Shown here one piece after another: positions 23,112-37,005 of a stretch of 64,000 nucleotides of DNA. The DNA lies in assembly GCF_025602895.1 (NCBI RefSeq), contig NW_026516207.1, positions 992,001 to 1,056,000 on the forward strand, read 5' to 3'. Under the pieces are notes generated by a model. It did not search any database, was not told where the DNA came from, and worked only from the letters and a program-made list of their open reading frames with translations. The position numbers and the translations under genes are program-made. Origin of the DNA: Polychytrium aggregatum. Its lineage: Eukaryota > Chytridiomycota > Chytridiomycetes > Polychytriales. The first letter of the stretch is position 1. Every line of letters begins with the position of its first letter.

Positions 23112-23785
23112 TGGTGGCTCTCCAGAATGCAGTGGAGCGGGGGGGGCACTGCAAGCGCGCGCGGCCAGAAAATGCCGGACATGTGCGGCAGATGTGCGAG
23201 GCCGGGTGCCGGATTTGGATACAGCAATGAGACGGGGCATTTGGGTTCATGCCACAGGCGGTCACCGGGGCTTGCGGAACTGCCGACCCGAGCCGAGTGG
23301 CCATGGAACAGACCAAGACGGGGTGTGGCTGTGGGGCGAGCGCCTTGTCGGCCGCATGACAGTTGACCGGATGTTTGGACCGGGCTGGCGGTGGTGATGG
23401 TTCGGAGGGGACTGGGGGGTGGAGGAGCACTGGTCATGTTGCAAACAGCGGGGCATGAACAAGCCCAGGCGAGCAATAGCCGTTCAGAGATGGACGAGGG
23501 CGAGGGCTTGAAAGAGGGTGGGCAGGCAGGCAGGCAGAGTTGGATCGACCACAACGAAGCGATTCCATCCCAGGAAGAGCAGGACCGCCCTGGTGCTGCG
23601 CCGACAGAACGAAACACTGGCCATGATCATTTGTCATGTCCTGGATGTGCCGCCTGTGCCTCTGTCTGTGCATGGCTGTGCTTGTTGACCATCGAAGTGT
23701 CATGCATGAGGTGCTATGGGATGCAATGGGATGCAATGATATACAATGATGTGCAATCGTTCTGTCGATGCAGCGCCGCTGACAA

Positions 23786-24012
23786 ACCCACACATCCACA
23801 CCCACATCCACATCCACACCCACATCCACATCCACATCCACATCCACATCCACATCCACATCCACATCCACATCCACATCCACATCCACATCCACATCCA
23901 CATCCACATCCACATCCACATCCACATCCACATCCACATCCACATCCACATCCACATCCACATCCACATCCACATCCACATCCACATCCACATCCACATC
24001 CACATCCACATC
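23786..24012. repeat. (CACATC)n hexamer array
   Basis: Roughly 35 copies of CCACAT/CACATC. The array is nearly perfect apart from a few CACACC variants at its left end. All six frames stay open through it (His-Pro, His-Ile, Met-Trp, Val-Asp, Gly-Cys and so on), which produces spurious long ORFs. It lies about 380 bp upstream of the dihydrolipoamide dehydrogenase ATG. Confidence 0.97.
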
Positions 24013-24395
24013 CATCGGCAAAGCACCGCCCATCGCCGCTGGCAACCCTCGCCCTTGCCCTCGTCCTGCGGGCTTTGGGGAAGCTGCGGCTTACGTCAGC
24101 GGCCTCCGTCCCGGCTTGCGGCCCGAGCCGATTCCTGCGAAAAAAAGAAAACGCAAACCGAGCGAGGGCCGCAGCGAGAGCCCGGAGCGAGAGCACACAC
24201 CGCGCGCAGTCCACTGTGGCTGTCTGTGCCGCCAGCGAGGGCGTGCGCGGGCAGCAGAGAGCGGCTCCCGGCTGCGGCGAGAACGGCCTCCATTCGCCAT
24301 CGCCATCCGGGCTTGGGTCGTCCTTCAAAAAGGCCCGTGGCTGCACCGGGTCGCTGGCCGCTTTCGTCCACAGGCTCTCGTCGCCATCGCCCAGC

Positions 24396-27595
<3,200 letters not shown>

Positions 27596-28225
27596 GCGCA
27601 CGACCCGGCGCAGCTTGCACTCGTTCCTCGGTCCGCCATCCCCCTCCCCTCATTTCTCCTCATTCTCTGAGCATTCCTTCCCAGCGAATCGGCACTTGAC
27701 GACGACGCTTGCTTTTCTTTCAATTCTTACACCGCTCGCATTTGATGCTTTGTCCCTCTTCGCGTGTATCGAGATGATCCCAAGGAGAAAGAGGGTGGGA
27801 AAAGGAGTGCTTTTCTCCACTGCCTGAAGCGACCAAAGGAGGCAGAGAGCAGGGATGACATTCATCCACCGCTGCTTGCTGTTTTCGAGTGCGGAAACGC
27901 CACCACACCTGCCGCCGCGCTTCGAGTCTCCGCCGCCGCCCCCCTTTTATCCCTTTTGTTTTCTCCCTCTTCACTTTACTTTTCTTGAGTTTGTCTGCAG
28001 ATCGTTTGCCCTGCCATTCGCTCGCACCTCGCCTTCATATATCAACACAGCTCCTCTGAGAACTGCAGCTGGAAAAGACATTGCCGTCGCAAACCCAGAG
28101 TCTCACAAACACAAATGGGCCCGGCATAGCAAGAGGAGGTTTTGGCTCTGGTTCTGGTTCACGTTCAGCTGCTGCTGCTGCCGCCGCCGCCACCGCGGAT
28201 CAGTCGGTCTGCTCGGTCTTTGGTA
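27596..28225. other. intergenic region
   Basis: The 3' flank of LPD1 and DNA up to the left end of the transposon. It is pyrimidine-rich in places. I see no conserved ORF. The part nearest 28225 would be the target DNA into which the element inserted. Confidence 0.5.
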
Positions 28226-28420
28226 CACTTTATTCAGAAAAAAACGGGACAATATAGCCGTTTCCATGAACATGTAGTATGTGCTGTGCTTGCGTCAAGC
28301 AAAGCCACAATAAATAAAACAGATCACTTTGGCAGCCTCCGAGTGAAGACCGCCGGTCGCTCTCCGATCTCCACAATCGACCTGCATACTGTGATCATGT
28401 TGCGCGCCGCATTGACGTCG
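28226..28420 (-). ncRNA. candidate Fanzor guide (fRNA/omegaRNA) region
   Basis: In TnpB and several Fanzor systems the guide scaffold overlaps the 3' end of the nuclease gene and runs to the element end, so that flanking DNA supplies the guide. Here the Fanzor stop codon is about 100 bp from the left terminal repeat. The minus-strand transcript of this stretch, continuing into 28225 and below, is the corresponding place. This is inferred from position only; I did not fold the RNA. Confidence 0.3.
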
Positions 28421-30697
28421 CGATTCCACACCGTCCGGCAGCTGGGATTCTTGCAGCTCCTGACAAAGTGGGAATTCGCAACGCTGGGCGCATCGAGTCC
28501 TTCCAACCGAACTGGCTCCAGGCACTTGGAGCACACTTGCGAGGTGTTGAACTCGTTCGTCGAGACTACCTTGACGCTTCCGTGAGGGCGATGTGGGTGG
28601 CGTCGGTGGTGCTCGAACTGCTCAAAGTACCGAGCGAACCGCTGCCTCCGAGGGCTGGATGCATAGCCCTTGCCCTGTCGCCATGACGCATTGCCAAAGG
28701 CGATCACCACATCCTTCTCCCTCGGGGCGTGCTTCAGGACGGCCTTGCACATCCTGTCGACGGCCACTTGGCGCCTCTTGTGGCCCGTGAATCGATGGTG
28801 ACGGGCCTTCTTGCCAAGGTGGAAGTCGAGCTGCACTCGCAGCTCCGGTCGCAGGACATGGGTGAGATGGACCTTGAAAGCCTCCGAGGACGACACCTTG
28901 GGCGAGGGAGTGGTCGACATCCAGGTCTCGATGCTGAGTCGATACTTCATGATATTGTGCCACTTGGTGTTGGACGTATGGCCACACATGTGCTGGTAGT
29001 GGCCATTGGAGAACGAGACCACCTCGTCTTGGTGGCCCGGTGCTTGGATGACCGCCGTGAAGATGGAGCCGACTCCAGGATCGATGCCAATCCAAGTGGT
29101 GCGGTTGGGGTCTGGGTCACCGATGTGGGCCTGGATGCGCTGTTCGGCAGTCGGAGGAGGCTCGATGGTCTCGGTGTGATCGGTTCGAGGCACAAACTTG
29201 ACGAGGCCGATGGTGCATCCAATGCCAATCGGTGCTGATCTCGTAGTTGAACAGCTTCTTGTTCACGTCCCGCTCTTGGAAGAGGGAACTACGCAGCTTG
29301 AAGCAACTGCGCCAGAGACGATCCTGGTTGTTGACACCGTCCTCACCTTCTTCCTTGAGCATGTCCCAGGTGAGTCCAAGGCGCTTCTTTGGACCCAGGA
29401 GATTCCAAAGAGTGACCGTGTCGATCTTGATGTACTTGGCCTTGGTGGTGCACAGAGGGACCATCGTGCACACGGCCGGAGGAGTGTCCAGAGCGAGCTG
29501 CTTGAGGGCCCACTTGATCCTGGCGGCCAGCTTGTTGATCTTGGAATTGGTGGTGCCGAGCTCAGACTTGGCCGTGGTGAACCTCTTGTCGTCGGAGGGA
29601 ATGCCTCGGGCAGTGAGCTCGTCCAGCTTGGCCTGGCGCTGCAGCTCGGTGACTCGGAGGGCGGGCATGTCACAGTCGATCCACTTGTGGACATTGTCGA
29701 CCATCTTGTCTCGGGCGAGGATTCTCACATGGTGTGAGAGGCGATGGAGGGCCCGGAAGCGGTCCTGGTCGCTGCTGTACCGAAACTCGTCCAGGACGTG
29801 GCCAAAGTCTGGATAGAGGAACTCGAGATCGGCCTTGGGTGGAGTCTGCCCTGGTTTCTCGAAGAGCTCAAGACAAGCCTCGATGGCGTCGTGCTTGTGC
29901 TTGTTGGCTGGGAAGACGGCAGCGCAGAAGCGGCGAAGGAGTCGCCAGTATGCCAGGTTGAGGTGGGTGGTGCAGTTGGTGGCATAGGCATTGACAGCCA
30001 GTGTGAGAAGCTGACTGTGAGCACCATCAGGCAGACGAGGGGCCGGAGGCAGGTCTGCGTGCCGAGTGGTCTGGTAGTCGCGAAAGGAAGCGACCAGATG
30101 CTCGTTGTATTTCTTGGTATCCCTGGCCGTCGAGAGGGCACCGGCCTGGACGATCTTGAAGCATTGGCGGATGAAAGCAGGGGTGGACTTGGAGATGACA
30201 GGGACGGGAAGATCCTGCTCGATGCACCGGAGGATGTGCAGGTTGAGCAGCCTGGATGCCTCGAACTGGATCTGGGTCATGGCCTCGACGGTGGCCTGGA
30301 TCTTGTCGCGGAGAGCGGGATTGAGACAACAGCCATCCATCGTCTGCTTGAAGCAGCCGAACTGAGGGGCGGATGACCTTCCATCCACGAGTGGGACGAC
30401 AGAACTCTTGAGGGGCCGGTATTTTGGACACTTGTTGGTGTTGCAACGTTCGTGATCGGTGCCATCGCACTGGCGACATCGCTTGCCGGTACTCGAGGAA
30501 GTAGATGGACCAGGCTCGGTGGGATCGACATCCATTGGATCTGCAGAAGCAGTGGTGGTGAGCGACGGAGCAACAGACGACCAAGCATGCGTGAGATCAG
30601 AATACGAACCAGAGACAGGCTCCGACTGTGACTTGGCTTTCTTGGGCCTGGGTGGCCGAGGCTGGCCATCACCGGTACCCTTACGCTTCGGAGGCAT
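28324..30697 (-). CDS. Fanzor (eukaryotic TnpB homologue), one frame break
   Basis: About 790 codons on the minus strand from 30697. The start is basic (MPPKRKGTGDG...PRPKKAK), nuclear-localisation-like, followed by a Cys/His cluster CRQC...HERC...KC and a long helical region. Near 29241 the frame must shift by one base: NYEISTD must join to IGIGCTIGLVKFVPRTD. The second part has RuvC-I GIDPGVGSIFTAVI (catalytic Asp) and an arginine-rich bridge-like segment. Next are VVIAFGNASW at the RuvC-II position (the TnpB Glu is absent there), NEFNTSQVCSKC...RSCKNPSC (zinc ribbon) and WNRDVNAARNM (RuvC-III Asp). The Glu of NEFNTS lies about 45 residues past the usual site and may be the rearranged catalytic Glu described for Fanzors. 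Homologous C-terminal pieces recur at 10.7, 20.8, 36.5 and 56.5 kb. Confidence 0.85.
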
Positions 30698-30827
30698 GGG
30701 GGCAGAGGATGCTGGATGCCTGCCAGTGGTACTGGTCAGAGCAGAGACTTTTTTTTATCGTGCAATAGCGCGATGATCAGATCAAGGCGAGATGAGGGAA
30801 GAAAGCAGCAGGACGAAGGTGTGGCAT

Positions 30828-31778
30828 TTATACCCAAGAGCAGGAACCCGTCGTTGCGGGCTGGTTGGGGAAGTGACCCTGTTCAAAAATCGCCGAGAGG
30901 TTCAAGCCAGGGATTTGAGCGTCAAAATGGCGGCGTGATTGGAGGAACTCAACCCCAAAATTGATGGGGACTAAACCCCAAAATGATGGGGACTCAACCC
31001 CAAAGAAGTTCTCGATGGGATTGAAGTCGGGCGAGGCAGGTGGGGTGAAGATCACTGACCATCCTCGGTGCTCGATGCAGTCCAGGACAGCCATTGTCTT
31101 GTGCATGCTGACATTGTCCATCACAACCACAGAGTCATCTGGGAGGGTCGCTCGCTCAAAGAACTCGACCATCGAGTGTGTCTTGAATGATGTGGGGATG
31201 TACATGCGATGCAGCACACCAGAGTGGTTGATGGCAAATGCAGCCGAGACAGACTTGTGTTTCATGTGATTGCGCTGGCGAAGAGGAGCACCCTTCAGTG
31301 AGTACCCGTAAAGAGGAAAAATGGATCTCCTGAACCCTGTCTCGTCGACAAAAACGAATCGTCGTGGGTCGATGGAGCGGACCTGGTCCCTGAACTGTGC
31401 CACTCGCTCATCCAGTCGCTTGGACTTGTAGAGGTGTGTTGCCCTCTTGTGTGAGAGACCTGCTCGGTGGATGGCAGTGTGGCAGAGTGAGAGTGATACT
31501 TTCCTCTGGAGGATGGACTCGAGCTTGCATCGCAACACAGGACCAGTCTGGAACGGGTCCTGTTCAATCAGGGTGCGAATGACTGGACATGCCTGCTCGA
31601 AGAAAGTGGATCTGCGAGCTGGGACCCGGGATGGGTCATCCAGCTTGCATCCTCGGTGCCATCGATGGATGGTGCTCTTGGATACACTGAATATGGAGGC
31701 AACCTTACGCAGGCTATGGATGAGATCGTAGCATCGCAATGCGGCGGTGCGAAAGTCGGATGTGTGGCGAATGGTCAT
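30828..31778 (-). CDS. IS630/Tc1-mariner DDE transposase
   Basis: A 316-codon single-exon ORF. The N-terminal half has two helix-turn-helix segments (LIHSLRKVASIFSVSKSTIHRW and the later LCHTAIHRAGLSHKRA). The DDE_3-type catalytic core shows the first Asp in FVFVDETGFRRS, the second in DDSVVVMDNVSMHKT and the Glu in SPDFNPIENFFG. Spacing is normal for the family. It lies upstream of the Fanzor gene on the same strand, and its start is about 85 bp inside the right terminal repeat. After the catalytic Glu a 22-bp motif is tandemly repeated about three times (30948-31005), giving a repetitive GVESPSFWGLVPINFGVE tail. This may be an altered C-terminus. A nick-and-paste reaction at TA targets is expected. 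Confidence 0.9.
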   Translation of the reverse strand: MTIRHTSDFRTAALRCYDLIHSLRKVASIFSVSKSTIHRWHRGCKLDDPSRVPARRSTFFEQACPVIRTLIEQDPFQTGPVLRCKLESILQRKVSLSLCHTAIHRAGLSHKRATHLYKSKRLDERVAQFRDQVRSIDPRRFVFVDETGFRRSIFPLYGYSLKGAPLRQRNHMKHKSVSAAFAINHSGVLHRMYIPTSFKTHSMVEFFERATLPDDSVVVMDNVSMHKTMAVLDCIEHRGWSVIFTPPASPDFNPIENFFGVESPSFWGLVPINFGVEFLQSRRHFDAQIPGLNLSAIFEQGHFPNQPATTGSCSWV

Positions 31779-32107
31779 GGCCAGCGCGCGATAACATTGG
31801 GTAACAAAATATTCGATGAATGGTCAAAACCCGGGTGTCCCGTTTTTAATTTGATCGCCCGTAAATACCACGGGCACGCCCCCCGGAAGGCATTCTCTAT
31901 TACACAATTATTACAGAGATCGCAACGGGATTCGGGGGGGGGGAGAGTGGAAGTAGAAGAGAAAGGTAGGGGCTGAATGGAAACTAGAGCGAGATAGGGG
32001 GGGAGACAGCCAAGAGAGGCCTAGCTTCAGAGCACAAAAGCTCAGTGCCTTGGCAGCAAACCGGCTTGGCTCTTTGTTCATACCGTCCACAAGCAAACTT
32101 CTCGCTC

Positions 32108-35100
32108 TTAGGCGTGCTGCAGATCCCAGCTGTCGAACCACTTGCGAGTGCGGAGGGTCGCCTGGTCAGGGAAGCCTGTGCCGTACGTGAGCGGAGCAAA
32201 GAAGAAGAACGAGCCAATGCAGATCGCGAGCGTGACCACAGTCGTGATGGTGTAAATGACACCGGCCTGCTTCTTCATCCACTTGGACATGGGCGTTCGG
32301 TAGTCCGTTCTTCGGTTGGCGGCCTCCTCGCTGACGACGCGGCCGATAAAGTCAAACATCACGGCCGTGAGCATGACCGAGAAGATGAATGAGGGGAGGT
32401 AGTGGTGCAGGAACAGGCAGCGACCCATCAGGAAGAAGGGCAGGTAGTGGAGGAGCCAAGCCAGGAGCAGATAGCCCGCGGTGTTGCCCCACCAACGGCG
32501 GACGTGGGCGCCGTAGTCGTCGATGCCCCGGCGGAGGAGGATCTGGTCAATGATCCAGAGCATCATGTACAGGAAGGTGCAGACGATCGCGAGCCACCAG
32601 ATCAGCGGGTTGCCGAGCAGGTAAATCTGCTTGAGACCCTCCTTGGTTTCCCAGAAGGAGATGCCGCGGAGGACAAACGGCCAGGTGATCGGGGTGGACG
32701 AGTACGGGTGCGGCGTGGTCAGGCCGGCATTGTGTTGGATCATCAGCTGCTGCAGCTCAAGGAACTTTTGCAGGAACGACAGCTTGGGCGGGGCCTCATG
32801 AACAGTCTCCTCTTCGGGTTCGAAGCCTGGACGGCAGCGTATCGGGCACGCGGGGACAGGAAATCCATAGACCATAAATCAGTGTCCGCCATCGAGTCTG
32901 ATCCGTGCCAGCCGCGGTGCCCCGTCATCGCATGGACACGATTCACACCAGAGATGCCGAGCAGGTCCATCACGGCCGTCAAGCAGCACCGACATCCAAC
33001 ATACCGTCGACAAAGGCAGAGTGGCTGACCGAGTCGATGTACCAGTTGTTGGCAACTTCTTTGAGGTTCTTGTTTCCGTTGATCTCCTGTTGGCTGAAGC
33101 CCCAGTCGGGAAGAGTGCCCTTGTGGGAGTGCACAGCGACATTGTGGGTGTGGCTGACGATGCGGATGGTGTTGCGCTTGGCACGGATCTTGTAGCTGCC
33201 AGCATCGGCGTCGATGACCTCGATTCTCCAGACCGTCTCGTCGTAGCGCTCGAGCGGGTCGCTGATGGTGGTCATCTCCATATGCGTCGACATCAAGCTG
33301 GAGGCAACGTCGTGGGTCAGGAGATACGAGTTGGTGCCGGCATGCTTGAGGCGGACGAGGTCGCTGTTCTTGACGTAGCGGTATCCCTTCCTGAGCTCCT
33401 CGCCATTCCAGTGGTACGTATGCGCACCCTCAAGCAGAGCAGGGTCAATAGGCTCGATGATCCAGTCGTCGTTGACATCCTCGTGCGAATAGCCTGTGAC
33501 TTGCTGGCCCTGGCTGCTGACGCGCTCATCCTCGTAGCGGAGCGGGTAGTTCTCGGCGTGGGAGTGGAGGAAAACATTGGTGTTGCGGTGGCGGAAGCGG
33601 ACGGTGGAGTTGAACACGAGAGGAACTGAATGACGAGAGCGGCAAGAGGAGCATGCAGTGTGAGTATCTCGGATGAGGACGCAGCCTTGAAACCAAAGGC
33701 CGATGGCTACAAGACAAATATCCCTGTGACATCAAAGAGTCCGCTCTTCAGCCCAGCTTGTACAAACGCAAACTCACTGGTGCGGGCTTGGTTCATCGAG
33801 TTGCCAATAAGTTCGGCCTGGAATTTGTGGCTCATGAAGGCATCGCCGGGACCGCTGTGGGTCAGGATGGCAAAGTGGATGTAGAAGAACGAGAGGTAGA
33901 GGGTGATGGGCAGAATGATGAGGCAGAGGGCGCGAGCGGCAAAGTGCTGGCTGAATCGGCTCTGTGGCACGGTTGGGAGAGTCGAGAGCGGACAATGGAC
34001 TGGATCAGCATATAGGCCTCGCAATAGTGCGTCGAGTCAGGGTCTGGATAGGGCGATATGGGCGATGGACTGCAACAGAGGCTCTGAGGCCGAAGTAAAG
34101 GCCAAACCGATGGTGCACACTTACCAGGGAGACCCCACGTCGGTAGTCAAGTAGGCGCCACAGATCAAAGAGGACAGCAATTCCGACGGTGCCGATGGAA
34201 AAGAGACCGACCATCTTGACGCTGCACAGCGCAGAGGAGATGGGTCAGCACGAGTAATGTTGACGCAGCTGGATGCATAGAACGACATCGATCGGAGAGA
34301 ACACATGCAGGCGCGGCTTTGCGTCCCTAAGGTCGTGAACATACCCGAGAGTCAGAGCCAGAGAAACACCCGTGAGGGTGAGCCAGATCCACCATCGAAT
34401 GGAGAACTCCCTGTAGTTTGACAAAGGAAGCGGAGGGATATCGATGAGTGGGCATCCATGGCGAGCAATCGACGCTCATCTGTATCGTCGCGCTGCAGAT
34501 GGCTCGGGATCCTTCCGACGGCTCGGCCCAATGAGTTGCCGAAGACACACACACACTCGCATCCAAAATACGTACTCGTAGCGGTACTTGTAGAACTTGA
34601 CCCAAGTGTAAATCGAGAGCACGCCAAAGAGCATGAGCATGCTGTCCAGCAGGATGAGACGAGACTGGGTCATCAGAGAGTTGTCTGGAGCAGAGAGCTG
34701 GAAGGTCAGTTCCTTGTAATAACGGTACCGCTGTTGGGGATCTTGGCAGTTGAATCGAGGCAGCCCCCACATTCAAGCGCTTCTATGTCTGACATCGGTA
34801 GACGGTATCATCCTGTCCCACCCCCTCATCTTTTGCCCGCCGGGACAGCACAATCATCTCACCAAACACGAGCAGGAGGGCGCCAAAGAGACAGCCCAGA
34901 ACGGTCAGACCCATCTCCTTGAGAGTCAGATAGGCCACGGGGACGATCAGGGAGCCGCAGATAGCAGGGAATAAGCGGAGGCCAATGTGGGGCACGTTGT
35001 TGGTTGCGTAGTCGTCGCCGATGTTGTCAAAGAGGAAGTGGCCGTCGTAGCCGATCCAGTAGCCCGTAGCCGCCAGGAGCATCTTGCCAAGGGGCGGGTG

Positions 35101-35760
35101 GACATCGAAAAAGTAGGTGCGCTGGAGATAATGGCTGGCAAACTTGCCAAAGTGCACTTCGTCGAAGCTGCAAGAGGCAGAAGTGGGCGGGCGAGCCAAA
35201 CATGGTCAGCCCAGGCGCTCAGATATCGCTCGCTGTGCAAGTGTGGAAGGCACGAATTCGGCTAGCCTCCAGCGTAGCCCACTGGGCCACCTGTCGTTGC
35301 CGAGCTGACTTTGATGTCGATCAGACAACGGGCTGTTCTCCGATACTTACACGACTTGGGCGGGATCCTGGATGCTGTAGACACGGGTGGCAAAGGCAAG
35401 GGCCGTCACAACCAGCAGGCCGATGTGGTAGTAGTATTCGGTGGCTGCCTTGGCCTTCTGCTGGGCCTTGACCTTTTCGGGCTTCTCCTAACGAAGGACA
35501 TATCGCGATACAGCGGAGGAGGGTGTGAGTCTCCCGAGTGCTGGAGACGGCCATGCAGAGGGCAGAGAAAGGAGGGGGGGGCACCAATCGGTGCGGAGAC
35601 TGCTCGCTTCTGGTCGGCAGCGGCAACCAGCTATACTCACGCTGTCTGACTTGGGCTCGTCGTTGACAACAGGCTGCTGCTGCTGCTGCTTTGTCTGGGG
35701 CTTGGCCTCCTTCTCGGAGGGCCCACCCGAGGTCTTCTTCCTTTGGGTGACGGAAGACAT
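32108..35760 (-). CDS. PMT4: Pmt4-type protein O-mannosyltransferase
   Basis: A GT39 enzyme of the ER membrane that transfers mannose from dolichyl-phosphate-mannose to Ser/Thr of secretory and membrane proteins. About nine exons. The start MSSVTQRKKTSGG...KQQQQQ is cytosolic. Exon 2 gives the first membrane helix (YYYHIGLLVVTALAFATRVY). The catalytic DE motif is in FDEVHFGKFASHYLQRTYFFDVHPP (about 35160). LILLDSML, SLALTLGVKMVGLF and SGPGDAFMSHKFQ follow. The lumenal MIR region (33617-33010) has FLHSH, YPLRYEDERVSSQGQQVTGY, LLTHDVAS and LPDWGFSQQEINGNK. The last exon (32830-32108) has the C-terminal helices. FGKFAS..L.R.YFFDVHPP, GQQVTGY and HDVAS place it with Pmt4 rather than Pmt1 or Pmt2. 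Confidence 0.93.
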
Positions 35761-36402
35761 GGATGAACGGCTATATCTGGGTCTGGAGCGGTAGGGTCAG
35801 GTTAGTGCACGGGGGAGCGTATATGCAAGGCAGAGCGGTGCCCGGAGCGACTTTCGAGAAAACGTTGAGGAAAAGGGCACAGCCAGATCGTCGACCTCCG
35901 GGGTTGGAAGTCCACAACGGAAACGGAGGCGCAAGTCAATGGGAACTGGTGGGGGGGGGAGGAGAGGGGAAGACTCCCTTTCCTTCTTAACCCCCACAAG
36001 ACCATCGACCAGATTGCCGACGGCTACCCAAGCGATCGAGAAGCAAAGACGCCTCCCGCAACCTGGAGCAAGAGCGAGGATCAGTGGGAACTCCGAGGAG
36101 GACAGCTCGGTCAGCGTACCCTTCAGTCGAGCAGGAGATGTCGGATGTCGAACGGACGCAGCAGATCGCTGGGGGGGTGAAGGAGAGGCTGGCGATGTGC
36201 GGCAGGTCGAAACGGGGTGACGCCGATCGAGGCAGCCAGCAGACAAAGAAATGCGCCGTGCTTGGCTTCGATTGGCTGGGAACCTGGCAGGCGAGAAACG
36301 CGTTGCACCAGCAAGATCGAAGCCGCCGTCTCTCGGCCAGGACCCAGCCCGTCGATACTGCAGACGACACTCAAATACGTGCGATACATTGCGGGCCAAT
36401 TA

Positions 36403-37005
36403 GAGCGTTTCCAAAATGAAATGGGACACTCTCCGTTTCTAACCAGGACAGTGTGTTTACTGTGACCTGAATACACCCACCCACTCATCGCATTCATGGC
36501 CAAGCAAGTATGTCCAAGGGAGACCGAGGTGGTGATTGCTTTTGGGAATGCATCCTGGAAACAGGGGAAGGGATATGCTTCCAGTCCCAGGAGGCTCAGG
36601 TTTGCCAAATACTTTGAGCAGTTCATACACCACCAGAGACGCCCACCAGACCGATCCGTCTCCAAGATCCATGTGTGCTCGGTGAACGAGTTCAACACAT
36701 CCCAGGTGTGCTCACATTGCCGGGAAGCCAAGCGACTTGAGTCACCCGAGTATCTTGATATCGAGAAACCACACTTTGTCCGGAGCTGTGCAAGCTGCCA
36801 TACGCTGTGGGATCGAGACATCAATGCAGCCAGGAACATGATCTCGGTATGCCAGTCGATCATCGCCACAGGAGATCGGCCATGTGTATTCAAGGCTGTG
36901 CTCCCGAAACCAACCAAAACAAAGCGATTGCCAACGAAGACAGGAGTGCAATGCCATGGCCTGCCCGCTGGGCCGACAGTCAGTCAGCGGGGTTCAGGCC
37001 TCTGA
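36403..37005 (+). mobile_element. deleted Fanzor-element copy C
   Basis: TA at 36401-36402, then a terminal repeat beginning GAGCG, with GGGACAC starting exactly 20 bases in. About 90 bp later comes the C-terminal Fanzor ORF described in the next entry. The deletion point lies within a dozen codons before the VVIAFGNASW motif. I could not find the other terminal repeat, so the right limit is set at the ORF end. Confidence 0.82.
36496..37005 (+). CDS. truncated Fanzor C-terminal ORF (RuvC-II to RuvC-III)
   Basis: An intact 170-codon ORF with its own ATG (MAKQVCPRETEVVIAFGNASW). It keeps the RuvC-II region, NEFNTSQVCSHC...RSCASC (all four zinc-ribbon cysteines) and WDRDINAARNM (RuvC-III Asp). 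It lacks RuvC-I and everything N-terminal, so it cannot be a complete nuclease. The residues that remain are close to those of the full element, and no stop codons have entered. This suggests a recent copy or some selection. Confidence 0.7.
   Translation: MAKQVCPRETEVVIAFGNASWKQGKGYASSPRRLRFAKYFEQFIHHQRRPPDRSVSKIHVCSVNEFNTSQVCSHCREAKRLESPEYLDIEKPHFVRSCASCHTLWDRDINAARNMISVCQSIIATGDRPCVFKAVLPKPTKTKRLPTKTGVQCHGLPAGPTVSQRGSGL

Larger units (their letters stand above)
28226..31861 (-). mobile_element. IS630/Tc1-mariner-type transposon carrying Fanzor
   Basis: A 3.6-kb element flanked by TA on both sides (28224-28225 and 31862-31863), the target duplication expected of this superfamily. At each end the sequence begins with C, and exactly 20 bases later comes GGGACA preceded by an A-run and C. 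The rest of the terminal repeats is less alike. On the minus strand it carries a DDE transposase (30828-31778) and then a Fanzor RNA-guided nuclease homologue (28324-30697), in that order, 130 bp apart. Fanzor1 genes riding in mariner-like and other eukaryotic transposons are known. The transposase looks intact and the Fanzor has one frame break, so this copy may be nearly functional or only recently inactivated. Confidence 0.88.

Noticed and set aside
21893-23230. 445-codon plus-strand ORF
   Set aside because: Antisense of the MFS gene continuing into a CTG repeat; composition is Gly/Asp/Gln-rich shadow sequence.
23786-24012. Hexamer array as a CRISPR-like or telomeric repeat
   Set aside because: There are no spacers, and the unit is neither TTAGGG-like nor at a chromosome end in this window.
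29198-30376. Plus-strand ORFs of 179-210 codons
   Set aside because: Antisense to the Fanzor gene, which carries the recognisable RuvC and zinc-ribbon motifs.
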